NCBI GenBank assembly: GCA_018873245.2
Contig: JAEMBT020000007.1
Coordinates: 9,741,129 to 9,805,128 of the forward strand
DNA length: 64,000 nt
Direction: 5' to 3'
Source of the DNA: Archegozetes longisetosus
Lineage: Eukaryota > Arthropoda > Arachnida > Sarcoptiformes > Trhypochthoniidae
Shown here: piece by piece, positions 12,459-24,264 of the stretch
How positions within the stretch are numbered: the first letter of the stretch is position 1
How the letters are laid out: each line of letters starts with the position of its first letter
Position numbers and translations under genes: made by a program
Notes under the pieces: model-generated
Database searches by the model: none
The model's input: the letters and a program-made list of their open reading frames with translations, nothing else
What the model was told of the DNA's origin: nothing

Positions 12459-14065
12459 ATGAAACTTCTGGAAAGCAGTCGGTTCGAAGCACTCAATTCT
12501 GCGCTATGTTTCGATGCGGGACAGTATCAGATCATTGGAAGGTATCACTCATTGCTTTTGATTAATCAATCATTAATTTGTGGTCATTTGTAGCGACAAT
12601 TTTCGTTAATGCTATTAGTGACCGATGTGAGAGAAAGGGTCTAAAGAGAAAAAGTTATTCATTGAATCCCTATTATTAGTCTTGAAACAGATTTATTGCC
12701 AACAATAAATAACTAATAATCCTTAGTAGAAGTCTTAGAGCTTTATTCAATGCATTTATTATTGCTATCGGTCGTTATTTTTATGCCTATCATTAGTAGT
12801 GATTGAGAAAATAGCAGACTATTTGTGATAAATTGATCCGTTTTTTCATATTTTATTTACAACTGATATCATTTTCAGAGTCGAAAGTTATTCCTGCAAA
12901 ATGGCTGGAAGTGATAAAAGACTATATAAGACAATGCACGCCGAAGAAGGAACGAGCCCTAATGACTTGCAGGCCCTATCGCCGCCGCAGACCATAATTT
13001 CTCATTCTCACAGCCCTATTAAGGGCTATAGGTATTAGTCTTACAATTGTTTTTGACTCAAATCTATTTATAACTTATGACAATTGAATCAATCAAATGA
13101 TAAGTTGCCATGAAAACAGAACCTATTGACTAACCTTTTGACACAAACTGATGACTAATTTAGCCGAAGTCAAAGTGATGATGGAGAGGGACACCTCTGC
13201 GATACGATTAGTCGTAAAACATTGTTCTACTTAATTGCGACACTCAATGCATCGTTTAATCCCGATTATGACTTCAGTAACTCAAGAAGCGAAGAGTTCA
13301 GCAAAGAGCCCAGCATTAAGGTATGAATCAATTAATCCGTTGATCGATCAGTCAACGTGTCACTCATTGGATAAAAGTTTGATAAATGACGTTTTGAACT
13401 TTTGCGCAACTTTTCTGTTGAAGCACTTATGAACAAATTGTCGAATAATTGACTTTTGAGAAAAGTTGTGCAAAACGATTGGTGAAGAGTTATAATGTTA
13501 TCTAATGTAAGAAATGTGTATTCTAGTGGGTGATGGACGCAGTGGATTCAAACTTCTTCAGCACAGCGGCTCGTCAGGCGTACAACGCTATAAAGGCTCA
13601 ATTGTGGTCTGCTATTGATAGCGAAATCACTCTGTCTGAATGCGACATTTACAGGCAAGTGCTTAGACTTTTGCGATACTAACGCTGTTTTAATATATGT
13701 TTGACTCACGTATGACTAGAGCTAAAGATATATAAAGCGAAAGGAAAAATCAATATAAAACACATCATCCTATTGCTAACCTTTCCTTTTAGCTACAATC
13801 CTGACCTCAATTCAGATCCTTATGGTGAGGACGGATGCCTTTGGTCTTACAATTATTTTTTCTATTCAAAGAAACTGAAGCGTATTGTATTTTTTACGTA
13901 TCGCGCTGTAAGGTATGCGCTATTCGAAACCATTTATTAAAAGTGAACATTGATCATGTGATTTATGAAACTTTTGTGACTTCTAGTAAAATGGATAGTT
14001 GTGACTACGAAGCGTTATTGAGTGCTGATTACACTCCTGTCGACTTAGACATGGATGACGTATAA
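12459..14065 (+). CDS. MAF1: MAF1, repressor of RNA polymerase III transcription, 239 aa, 6 exons
   Basis: Exons 12459-12541, 12879-13031, 13164-13320, 13527-13654, 13793-13912, 13987-14065; 720 nt. The protein begins [14 protein letters not shown], continues [17 protein letters not shown], then [22 protein letters not shown] and the C-terminal [15 protein letters not shown] block with FGEDG-like YGEDG and [17 protein letters not shown], ending in an acidic tail. These are the conserved A, B and C boxes of MAF1. Known role: MAF1 is dephosphorylated under stress or nutrient limitation, enters the nucleus and represses RNA polymerase III. Length is close to human MAF1 (256 aa). The fourth intron starts with GC instead of GT (CAG|GCAAGT). 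The gene lies on the opposite strand between the ligase gene and CYLD and is convergent with CYLD. Confidence 0.96.
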
Positions 14066-14871
14066 GTCAGAATCTCTGACATCTATAATGATCTATGATT
14101 TAACGTTATCTTGGACTTGAACTTTTGTGTAATGTTTAACTAACTAACTAAATAGAAAGCTCTTTGACTAATCTTATGGACTCGCATCTGTTTATGTTAG
14201 TATTGAGTAAGAAATATGACATATAATAATGTAATAATTGAAGTGCATTAGAATAATCTATTTGTAATGAAAGCAATCGATTAGTTCTTATCTTTTATTT
14301 GTGAATCAAGTGATTGTTTTAGTTTTATATTGTATAAGTTGCACATTGAATTTTAGTCTCCTTTTGGTTAATCGTTAGTTCACAGTTGTCTACATATTAT
14401 GCTAATTCGCAAAATGCACACGAAACACAACTTCATGACATAATCATATCAATCATGTCTCAACAAATCATCGCCAAAATACAGTACAATTTCATTTACA
14501 GTCATAAAAGTCAACTTGAATGAACATTATTATTGTTAGAATATTTTCATAAGTTAGTTATATATAGATCTCTGAATTGTAAGATTTGTGCTTAAACTAC
14601 TATTTGATTCCTAATAAAATCATAATATAATTATAAACTAGTGTAAAATTTATAATACAATTGTTTAATAAACAAGTCAATAAAACCTAAATTCCCAAAA
14701 AGTTAAATACAATATAACATCTAAAAAGCGGTGGTGTTAAAATCGTAAATATAATGGGCATTAAGAGAATATTTAACGCCATTAGATTTAAGTATTATGG
14801 ATAGTGTTGCGTGAGAGAGGCATAATAATAATAGCTATTAATTATATGTGATACTAATTTGAATGAGTCTC
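14066..14871. other. Convergent 3' intergenic space, MAF1 and CYLD
   Basis: About 800 bp between the MAF1 stop on the plus strand and the CYLD stop on the minus strand. It contains AT-rich sequence with an AATAAA-type signal near 14612. It is expected to hold both 3' UTRs. No other feature is visible. Confidence 0.5.
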
Positions 14872-17800
14872 TCATCTGTATCGCAACACATCAGATGCGT
14901 ACCAGCAAATGTAAGCGTCGCAAAGTAAACGACGAGGCATTTCAGGTAACATTTTATCATCTTTAGTGCTTAGAAGAAAAGCAGTTCCTTCATCGCTGAG
15001 CCACCACCTATTGAAGAATTTCAAGGTTATTATTAGACTGTTTAACAATGCGTTTCGTGTTCATTAATAATACCTCAGATCTGGGAATGGCATGACTTCG
15101 GGAATATTATAACCATTTTGTTCTCCTATATAACAATGAATAAGAAAACGGCAGTTTAATATTATTTTCATTTCAAATGACTTTCTCTCTGTCAATATAA
15201 CCTTTTCGATCAGCCATACTGTCAAAGAAACACCAGGGACTATCTGGACCTGAACCACATTTCACAAACGATACATAATGGCTAGAAATTGATACAAATT
15301 TAATAGATTTAAATGACTTGGACAATGACTGAGTAGGAGTACTTTATTTGGATAATATTATTAAATTAGTAAAGATTATATATAGCTATGAAAGTAGAAC
15401 AAGTGCTAATCGCGACCATAAAGTTGAATAATAAGAGAACGCAGTTCAAGGTTTTATGGTTTATAGAAAACAAACTTTAAAAGCTTTGGTATTTTTAGAA
15501 TAGGATCTTTGAAATGATTACTGTATAAAAGCTTTTTAGAATGTTCAAGAGCTACAATTTTCTGCCTCAAATATTGATTTTTAAACAATCTAAAAGTATT
15601 GAAACCTCTCAATGCTATAATTAGTTTTTAACTTAAAATTTATTTTGAGAATAGAATAAGTTCATAGACCGAATATTACTTATAAAAAGTATTTAAATTG
15701 TATGAGAGATAACATTGTATTGTAAGTTTTATTATCAAATTAGATAATAGTCCGACTCATTGTTATAAGTTTTTAAAAGTATAGTCTCGAAAATTGTGAT
15801 AAGAAGTGAACAAAGAGTTTGCCACTTTACTATTGAAAATGACTCTCAACTTGAAATTTATTATAGGATTAGTAACTGATAAGAGCTAACAATTTATCAA
15901 CTCAAAGCTTAATAAGAAGTGAAGTGACCTACAAGAATAAATATACAAAAATATATCCACAACGATATAACTATACGAATTAACTGAAGTTACTTAAGTC
16001 AAACTAATTTTTGTCTACTCTTGTCTATGGGTTGATAGTCTAATGTTTTAAATAGATATTTGAAGGCAAACCTGGTTTCGATGCATAAGACAGCGAACAA
16101 TTCCATGTAAATTCTTGGTATTTGCGTATGTTCTTTAAGCATATTGAACTCAGAAGGAATCGACAATTTTGTTGTTTTATGCTTTGATCTCTTTTTATGT
16201 CCATGACTTTTATCAATACATTTACCACAAAAGGCAATGCTGTCTAAACCTTCACCGAATTGACCAAAACATTCTTTACACTCATATTCGGCCACTTGAC
16301 CACAGATCGCGCACTGACGGGGAGAGTTCTCGAGAACATCAGTTATATCGAGATAAAGACTAGGAATAATTCGAGGATACATTTTGAATTGTCGGCCAAA
16401 TCGTGGCATTTGGATGAGAAGACAGGGCGGGACTTCGCGAAGCTTAATATCTGAAGCTAGAAATGATTGATCAAACAACTGTTGTACAGTTGGAAGTTGT
16501 AATTTCTCATCTTTCTCTACAAATAATTGGTAGAAAAATGATTCCAAACCAGAACTTAATTTTAAATAAGGCTCTGCTTTTAGTATTTCGTTCAATAGTA
16601 AATTAAGAAATTCTTCCGGATCTTTCTCTTCACTGGTTAGACCTCTGACTGAACTTATCTTTTCGAGAAGAGTTCGCAAATGCATAACTCTATCTGCTCT
16701 GACATAGAGATTCGCTCGAAGGGGATTCACAATTTCTTCTTTAAGTACTCGTTGAACCTCACGATACTCTGGTATATCATCAATACGTGGCGGTCGATGT
16801 AATAAGGATTCAAAAATTGTGGTACAGGAAAACATTGAAAATAGAGTTGCGTCTAAGTAGCACGAATTGTGGTGACCTTGTATTCCGCGATTCTTTCCGC
16901 AAAGTGCCTGCAAATCATCGGTTGTGCTTAGAGGCGGCACATCACCTGTAACTGTTGGACAGTCGATACTTCCAAATAAAGCACTTCTTCTTCGATCAGA
17001 CAGTGATGCGAACCGACTGTCTTTTGTGCATTGACTCAACTTGACAAAATGACCCTTTCTTGGCGCGCACTCGAAATATCGCCTGCCATTAAATGTTCCG
17101 TCAGATAATCCGCTCAACTCTTCTTCTAGTTCGACTCCAGCCATCAGAAAGTTACTGACGGAATCATCGCTTTTATCGAATTCAGGCAAATGTCCGATCC
17201 ATCGAACGACACCATATCTAGGAATTGAATCAATAGTTATTTCAACGACCGATCCAATTTCGAAGTCATGATTCGAAATTCCATTGATTTGTGGATCTAA
17301 GACACCGATCGAATTGGTGTTAGTCATAGAATCAGATCGCGAACTAGATCTATCTTTATCAGCAATCCTAGATTTTTCATTCATATGCAAAGAAGTCGTT
17401 GTCGTTAAAGGAGTCTCAGTGGCATTAGTTGTTAATGTGGTAACACTGCTTCCAATAGGACTTGCAGTCGAGTTAATTGGTTTTGCTTTTAATGTATTAC
17501 TAATAGCATTACTATTACTATTGCTGTTATGAGTAGATATAGTTATGTTACCAATCGACACGCTATGAGATTCTATTGGATTGGCTTCAGAGGCAATTAA
17601 TTTATGATTAGAAGATAACGGAGTCAATGAAACTCTTTTATCATCATTCTTAAAATCATTATCTTTTTTATTAGTTTTAGTTCTTCGAGGCTTTTGTGGT
17701 GTATTGTTATTGTCATTGAAGACTTGCCCAGAATTGGGATAAGTGGCACCCAAATAGTCTTGAGATTTCATGAGGCCTATCACAGGCACGAGTGACGCGT

Positions 17801-18198
17801 GATTCATACGGGTCTCAAACAGTTGGTGGTCATTATAGAGACCAGTTCCTGAACCAACCGGATTCACGAAGTCCACTCCTGCCATCCAGTCCTGTCCAAC
17901 ATCTGGCAATTTTCCTAACCATTTTACACAACCAAATTCTGGTCCGTTATCACTGATCCAAACAACTAAAACAAGCCAATTATGACATAACTGTAAATTA
18001 AATTAGTTATAAACTGATACCCTTGTCATTGATGGATAGAGGAGGTGGTGAACAACCATCAGCACAAGCTTCAGAGAGTGATAATGGCTTTAATAAGTCT
18101 TTATTGTTGTTGTTGTTGTTCACATTTGACGATGGGTTGGATGAAACTCTTCGATGAGAACTGCTGGAGGATGAAATAATATTCGACTGGTTTTGCAT
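14872..18198 (-). CDS. CYLD: CYLD, CAP-Gly/USP deubiquitinase, 779 aa, 5 exons
   Basis: Exons in transcript order: 18198-18021, 17965-16072, 15281-15202, 15125-15074, 15007-14872; 2340 nt. Known role: CYLD removes K63-linked and Met1-linked ubiquitin and restrains NF-kB type signalling. Domains: Ser/Asn-rich start; CAP-Gly about 59-140 (GPEFGCVKWLGKLPDVG); Asn/Thr-rich linker; second CAP-Gly about 293-378 (YGVVRWIG, LSDGTFNGRRYFEC); USP domain from about 426 with catalytic Cys in GIQGHHNSCYLDATLF, the CYLD-type TSEEKDPEEFLN block, a B-box-like zinc insert (CAICG...CKECF...CGKC...H), MELFAVLCIET, catalytic His in SHYVSFVK, FFDSMADRKG and the end RRLLCDAYICWY. The His-box exon and two small exons follow the long USP exon, each frame-matched. 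Vertebrate CYLD has three CAP-Gly domains; two are seen here. The ATG at 18196-18198 is the first in frame. Confidence 0.96.
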
Positions 18199-19315
18199 AA
18201 CTTGACAATTTATTTATTTATTATTTTGATTTATTAACAATTTTTCAATTTGGGAATCGAATGACTGATAAATAATTATTAGTTATAATACTATACAATT
18301 AAATGTAAAGTATTACACTAACATTTCGTTTCGTAAACACTATTGTTTTGAATGAGTGACAATCTAGTGATTCATTCGTTTAAATATATAAATAGTACTA
18401 CTTTTACACTATACATTAAAGTACAGACGACGCACAAGTCTAATTCAAAAGTCTGTTTCTGAGCATCAGTTTTAACCTATTTTTGTTCAACTAATAGATA
18501 AATATTTAGATCAAATTGGTTTTAGTGCAACAGTATTACGTGATTATCAGACAAATCATAATATTTGAAGTGAAAAGCATTACGTTTGGCAGTTTAAGAC
18601 TTGATTGAGGTTTTGGACATAATATCTGAGATCGAACGTCATATTTTTATCGCTATATTTATTTCTTAACTGAACGATAGTTTCCAAGGTTTTTTCAATA
18701 TGAGTAGAGGGGGAACTATTCTATATTGCGTTATATCGAGGGCAACACTAGAAACAATTTGGTACTATTTGACGCGTCATTCGGATGAGTTGTTAACATA
18801 AAAGTTAGAAATGTTCGAAAAGAAGCTTATATTTATTATGAGTCACACATTTTACGTCTTGAATATATTACATTTGCCTGCAAACCCTTTAATGGAATAC
18901 AAGTAGTTATAGGTTTAATATCGGTTTGATTTAACGTAGACTATCATTATCTATAATTACCTCTTCTATAATTAACTTTGGGCTTCAATTTCATTGAAAC
19001 AATGTGATGCGAAGTAAGCGTTTATGATCAAACTATTGTTCAAGTAGGAATATTCTGCACGAAAACACTCTTTACAAGGACTATAGAACAGTAAACTTTT
19101 CGATTGCTTACTTAGTGAAAAAGTTAGTTTTCATATTTAGAATGTCTGTAATTTTTAAATTAGCACTTTTTTTAAGCTTTGGTTATTCTAAGTTGAGTTC
19201 AAATCCCTGCTGTTATAGCTTAATAGACTATCAATTGTGAACTAATGAGTATATTGTCGAAGGTCTGAAATTTAAACAAACTTGAAATATGCGCATTCAC
19301 TATACAATTGAAAAC

Positions 19316-19522
19316 TTAAGGATTGTCGGTAGGAACAAGAGAAAGGCCGTTGCTACGTCAACCTGCCAGTGATGTGCATCAATTTGTTGCCAAATTTGAT
19401 TTATATTTACTTTGATTAACATTCAATATTCTATAGGTTTGCTAATATCTTCGATATTATGATTTAATGAAAAGCATGCCATCACAACTCATCACTTCTT
19501 GCTTCTGTCAAGGATTATTAAG
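19316..19522. mobile_element. MITE family copy C (~207 bp), opposite orientation
   Basis: The right end reads GGATTATTAAG, matching copy A's terminus, and the left begins CTTAAGGATTGTC, a diverged counterpart. The interior matches copies A and B on the reverse strand: a CAACCTGCC block, a CATCAATTTGTTGCCAAATT block and an ATATCTTCGATATTATG block. Length agrees with the other copies. No coding content. Confidence 0.65.
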
Positions 19523-20014
19523 CTTTCAAGTTTAAGTATAATAATAACATTGAAGATATGATTGGTATAACTCGATTCATCTATCTAGTTTTATATCTCT
19601 TATTAATATGAGAAAAAATGAGCTAAAAGGTCTATCATTCTTCACTAATAAATATGAAAACTGCAAATAATATGCAAGAAAACAAAAAAATTTTAAAAAT
19701 CAATTTGATTCTAGTAGAGCACAAAATAATACGAAATATCTCTGAACTGTTCATTAGAAAGTCTTCCAAAATGAGTTTTTCACCAAGAATTTTTGCCCAA
19801 CTTAACTCATTAAAGATCGATGTTACCAGTTGATAACAATAGTTCGTTATCAAAAAGTCAAAAATTGCAATTTTTTAACCGATAAGGCTTTTAGTAGGAA
19901 ACACGAAAATCTAATAAATCAATTACTTATATAAAAATGTCTGATTATTGTAAGCCATGTAATAATTATGGTCGCAAACGTATACTGAATTTAAACTATA
20001 CCATTTAAAACAAA

Positions 20015-20062
20015 ATAGTCGTCGATAGCAACTAGAGTAAAGTGATGCGTGAGGATGTATCC
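20015..20062. repeat. Fragment of the ~205-bp MITE family
   Basis: GTCGATAGCAACTAGAG followed by AAGTGATGCGTGAGGATG resembles the left part of MITE copy B. The match is then lost, so it looks like a truncated copy. Confidence 0.35.
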
Positions 20063-20312
20063 AAGGGATAATTGATATATTTATGAAAATGCATTCAATA
20101 ACAAAAGTACGTGCTTTTGTTATTCAATTGAAACATTTAATTCTGAGAGTATATGTAGTTATAAATGTTCCCTAAATACATGGCAACAAACTCTCCATCA
20201 GACGCTACCCGTATCTATCGCGCTTTATTTTGTTTTAGGGTGTACTATCGGCCAATAAAGTATATGTTAAATAAAACTTTTTCACACCTTACATACTTAG
20301 AGATCACTTTAA

Positions 20313-20683
20313 AGGTGCATTTACACGAGGCGATATTCATCGCACATCACATGCGATACTCGTCGCTGCAAATTTATTGCATCGTGTAAATGAAAAATTG
20401 AAGTGATAGATATCGCATGAAACACATCACGTAGGTATTACTACTGTTTCTACTTTTGTAATAAAATTGCAGCAATTTCGCACATGATTGTATGTTAAAA
20501 TTACATTTAATTTTTTGCCAGAGCACTCATCGCGTCAGCATTCAATGCTTTAAAGTGATTCGCTTCGTAGAGCAAAATTGCATCGTCTAAATAGAAAATA
20601 ACAGCGACTAATCCTCAACGTAACTGATCAAAATAAAAATTGCAGGCGATGTGCGATGAATATCGCCTCGTGTAGATGCACCT
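20313..20683. mobile_element. 371-bp inverted-repeat (MITE-like) element
   Basis: The two ends form a ~36-bp inverted repeat. Both begin AGGTGCAT(T/C)TACACGAGGCG and continue GATATTCATCGCACATC, with a single mismatch. The interior has no open frame. Flanking bases do not show a clear target-site duplication: the left flank ends TTTA and the right begins AATA. The transposon superfamily is therefore not assigned. Confidence 0.7.
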
Positions 20684-22276
20684 AATATTTATGTAGTCAA
20701 CATCTTGAAAGCTTTTACAAACTTTAGTTTAGGTATGACTTATGGCAAAGCAAAATAATGAACTTTTGCATTAATCGTTTCACTGATAAAGAGTTCATAA
20801 ATTATTCACTTTGCATTCAACTTTTCTCAATAATTTATTTGATGAATTTAAGTTACTTATGTTAAAGTTCGATACAAGTTATAACACTTATAGAGATTTA
20901 AACATAAGTTTCGTATTTCATGACTCATGTTAGAAATAATATTTATCAAACTAATATGACAAAATTATTCAATCTTTCCCTTATTTAGTTCAATTCTGAT
21001 TGACTTTTACTGTTTTTAAGTGCACATTTTGACATATACTTTTCTGGTCGATAGCACATTACTGTTATTTGTTTTGAACTTAAATTGTACATAACTAATA
21101 TTTTGTTATGTTTACAAAATAATCAGAGGTGACATTCTCAAACGATTCCACACTTTTGCCAGATCTAGATCTGAGGGTTTTAATACCAAATCTAATACAA
21201 GCTTCTATATTAACAGTTTCAATAAATAGATAGTTATCGGATTATATTTGAATCAATACACGTTAGAGTCAAATACTCGAAACGGACTCAATATAGGTCA
21301 AAATAATGGGCAATCAATAGATTTTATTGGTTCGTAACATTTAATGCGAAAAGTTTTGTTGCATCCCATATATGTTTGCTATTGAATCGTTGTTTGAGTG
21401 TGTTTCCAGTCAAAAGTTTAGAGAAGATAATCGACATTAGGTCTCGTAGTAATTATTGTGAAAACACAGATTGTCCAAAATACAACCAAACTCAAAATTT
21501 GAGTACAATTTTTCTTTAATATTACGCACCGATTAGATGCAGCTGTGAATAAAGTTTGAAATGAGTAAAAGAAGTCAACTTTTTAATCATAATGTTTGAG
21601 ATAAAAGCAAAAGTAGTATTTATAATGGTCTTCTTAATAAAGCAGAGTTTTTATTTATAAAACTTATTTGTCAAATAAGTCTCGTGATTGAACTAGAGAA
21701 AAACTTGCTGATAAATTTGGTAAAAAAGGATCAACAAGTGCGACTATAACTGACATTAATAGCATTAATAAGCATATGTTTTAGAGAACATTATTTTTGT
21801 AAACTACATTAGATTAACAAAAGTTCATTTTGACAGATCAAGTTTCTAGTATATGAGTAATTGATATTACTTGCGATTAAAATATCAAATTGTAAAAGCC
21901 TTTAACTGCTTTATATGAGTTTAGTTTTATCTTGGACGATCTGTATATTAGTTACAGTTCGCATAAACAAGTGACGGTTAAAAAGCTTCGTATTTAATTG
22001 TGAGAAAATTTATTGAAATTCTCAAAAACTTTGAGCTATAATTCAAACTACATGACTACGAAATTTCAACGTTCAATATGCGCTCTTCGGCAATGAGACA
22101 CAAATTAATACAAGATCTTATTCCTTCAATCGGAGACTTCATAACCAGGGTTCGGCAAATAGTTGAAAAAATAGTTGGTCAATATAATTGTGAAACAAAC
22201 CCTAATATTAAATCTTGAATTTTACTATCAAATATTGACTTTAATATATGATTCATATTCGAACAAGATGAATATA

Positions 22277-23155
22277 AGGGCTGTGCAATATATTAGGTTT
22301 TTTAAACTTTAGTAATATTAAAAGTCAGAACATTTTAATGAAAATTTATACAAATTATCTGTAAATATTGTATTTCTTATTTGTTTTCTTTAATCGGTGC
22401 CAAAACCCCTCTATACCCAATCGCGCAACTTTCTTTGATATTTGTCGCCACTTTCTTTTTAGAGAAGTCATGTCTTTTGGTACATTTTTGAGTTTTCGGT
22501 ATTCAGTTTTGCATAATGACCAATATCTCTCAATAGGACGCGCCTGCGGTACGTTAGGCGCGTTGTCCTTTTCTAACGAAATCGATGCCATTCGCTGTTA
22601 GCCATTCCTGTACGTCCTTACGATAATGGCTAGTGGCCAGATCGGGCCAAAACAGTATTTTCTTGTCCGGATGGTGTTTATTGATGAAAGGAAGCAATCC
22701 TTTCTTTAAGCACTCACTTTTATATATGGAACCATTTAGGCTTCGCTCAGAAATGAAGGACTCGCTAACATTACCCAACTGATCTATAGCTTGCCAAATA
22801 AGATATTTCTTTGTAAACTTTTCTTTAGGTTTAAACCTGATTTTATCTGAAACTTCCTTTTTACTTGCACGAAAATAACGTTTTCCAGAGACTTGTGTTG
22901 GGTCTATCGGGACATAAGTTTCGTCGCCAATAATGAGCAATTATTGACGACGTGGGAAACTGCACAACTCTTTTATTGAGTACTTCTTGTTCTTGTCGTG
23001 TCATTCGCTTATTTGTAGACATTTTGTAAAAATTTCAAAGAAACACAAAAATAGAGACTTAAAGAATTGTGTCCTATTTATCTCAACGATAAAGAACGCG
23101 TTACATACGCAGCACGCGCTAATTGTAAAAAACACCTAATATATTGCACAGCCCT
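22277..23155 (-). mobile_element. Tc1/mariner deletion derivative (879 bp)
   Basis: Perfect terminal inverted repeats begin AGGGCTGTGCAATATATTAG at both ends and are flanked by TA. On the minus strand a start near 23022 reads MSTNKRMTRQEQEVL, then the sequence jumps almost directly to the catalytic core, so most of the helix-turn-helix region is missing. The core shows GDETYVP (first Asp), FWPDLATSHY (second Asp) and, in another frame, NVPQARPIERYW (catalytic Glu). The gap between the second Asp and Glu codons is 109 nt, giving a DD36E or DD37E spacing depending on the indel. With the internal deletion and frameshift it cannot encode a working transposase but keeps intact ends. Confidence 0.88.
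22355..23022 (-). pseudogene. Broken mariner transposase remnant
   Basis: This is the coding relic inside the mariner derivative. Three pieces in different frames are visible: an N-terminal fragment from 23022, the DDE core from about 22935 to 22570, and the Glu-containing C-terminal part from about 22585 to 22355. The N-terminal DNA-binding region is largely deleted. A frameshift lies near 22575, before the NAPNVPQARPIE motif. No repair is attempted here. Confidence 0.85.
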
Positions 23156-24166
23156 TATATTGAAATATAAGTGATGTACTAGAACATGCTTTAAAACAAT
23201 GAATCATTTACTTTGACAATACTCTAATTATTGGATCAAGTTTTCATAATAAAATTCCAAGTTTAATATTAGTTTGTTTCACAATTATATCAATCAACTA
23301 TTTTTTCAACTATTCTGCCGAACTTCGCTCATAACTTACAGTCATAACTGCTAACTCATACATTCGACGATCAATTAAACGATTACATAATCAATAATTT
23401 GGCCAAATATTTGACTGAGTTTTAGAAACAAGATTTTATTTGCGATTTTGTTAAGCAGTTATGACAACAAACACTAAATGATAAAAAGTCTAACTATGCC
23501 TTTAATTCAAGTCAAACAACATGATAATTACTCAGAAATAGTGATCAAATCGATTGTCAACAACATTGAGTAGCGAAAAAGTTACAAATTCAATTGATTC
23601 GACAGTCAGATGGAAGAGTTTTTCAGCCAAAGTGGCGCGACGGATATAAGAGTAAAAGTTTAAAAACTCGTGCCTTCGATGATGTAATACCAGTTTTTAA
23701 ACACTGGAAAAGTGAACAATGGATACATTACATTCGCTTATGGTTCAGCACAAAATCAAAAAACCGTTTCTTAGTTCGTCTAAACGTGAAGATATTAGCA
23801 AATACATCACTAATGGAATGAACTCTTTTCGCAAATATAAATACGATTTTGAGAAGTACAAAGCAGTGGTTTCTTGAATGTTTGAACCTGAACCAAACGA
23901 CGTTTTGTAGTTGACCGATAGCATGAAGAAAGCAAAGGCTGCCATAGAGGCCAGTATGAGAGCTGTAGTTGTGTTACGACCAAGTAATAGAAAATACATG
24001 TACTCTCATGTATATGTATCATGAGTACATCAAAACAGATGCACTTTGATCAAGAACTGAAAGGTCTGGATAAAGTGTTTCGCTTAAAGATCTCTTATTT
24101 TTAAAGTAAACTATATTAAAGCAAGTTTTTGAAGCTTTAAACTTAAGAAATTGTTTTGAATTCCAT

Positions 24167-24264
24167 AGTTATAACTAGAGATGAAGGATCAGACTAAGAG
24201 CATGTAAGCGTTGGAACAAATTCTCGAAACTTGAAAGCGTAATCCTTCGTTTCTAGTTATAACT
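24167..24264. repeat. 98-bp short inverted repeat
   Basis: AGTTATAACTAGAGATGAAG at the left is mirrored by the reverse complement AGTTATAACTAGAAACGAAG at the right, with about 23 bp paired and two mismatches. It may be a tiny MITE or a hairpin. No coding content. Confidence 0.5.

Larger units (their letters stand above)
22138..23340. mobile_element. Older inverted-repeat element interrupted by mariner
   Basis: Sequence at about 22138-22225 matches the reverse complement of about 23255-23340. Shared blocks are GTTCGGCA, ATAGTTGAAAAAATAGTTG, ATATAATTGTGAAACAAAC and CTAATATTAAA. The arms are roughly 85 bp with small indels. The mariner derivative sits between them. The simplest reading is a foldback or MITE-type element into which mariner inserted later. 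The remaining inner segments carry no ORF. Confidence 0.6.
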
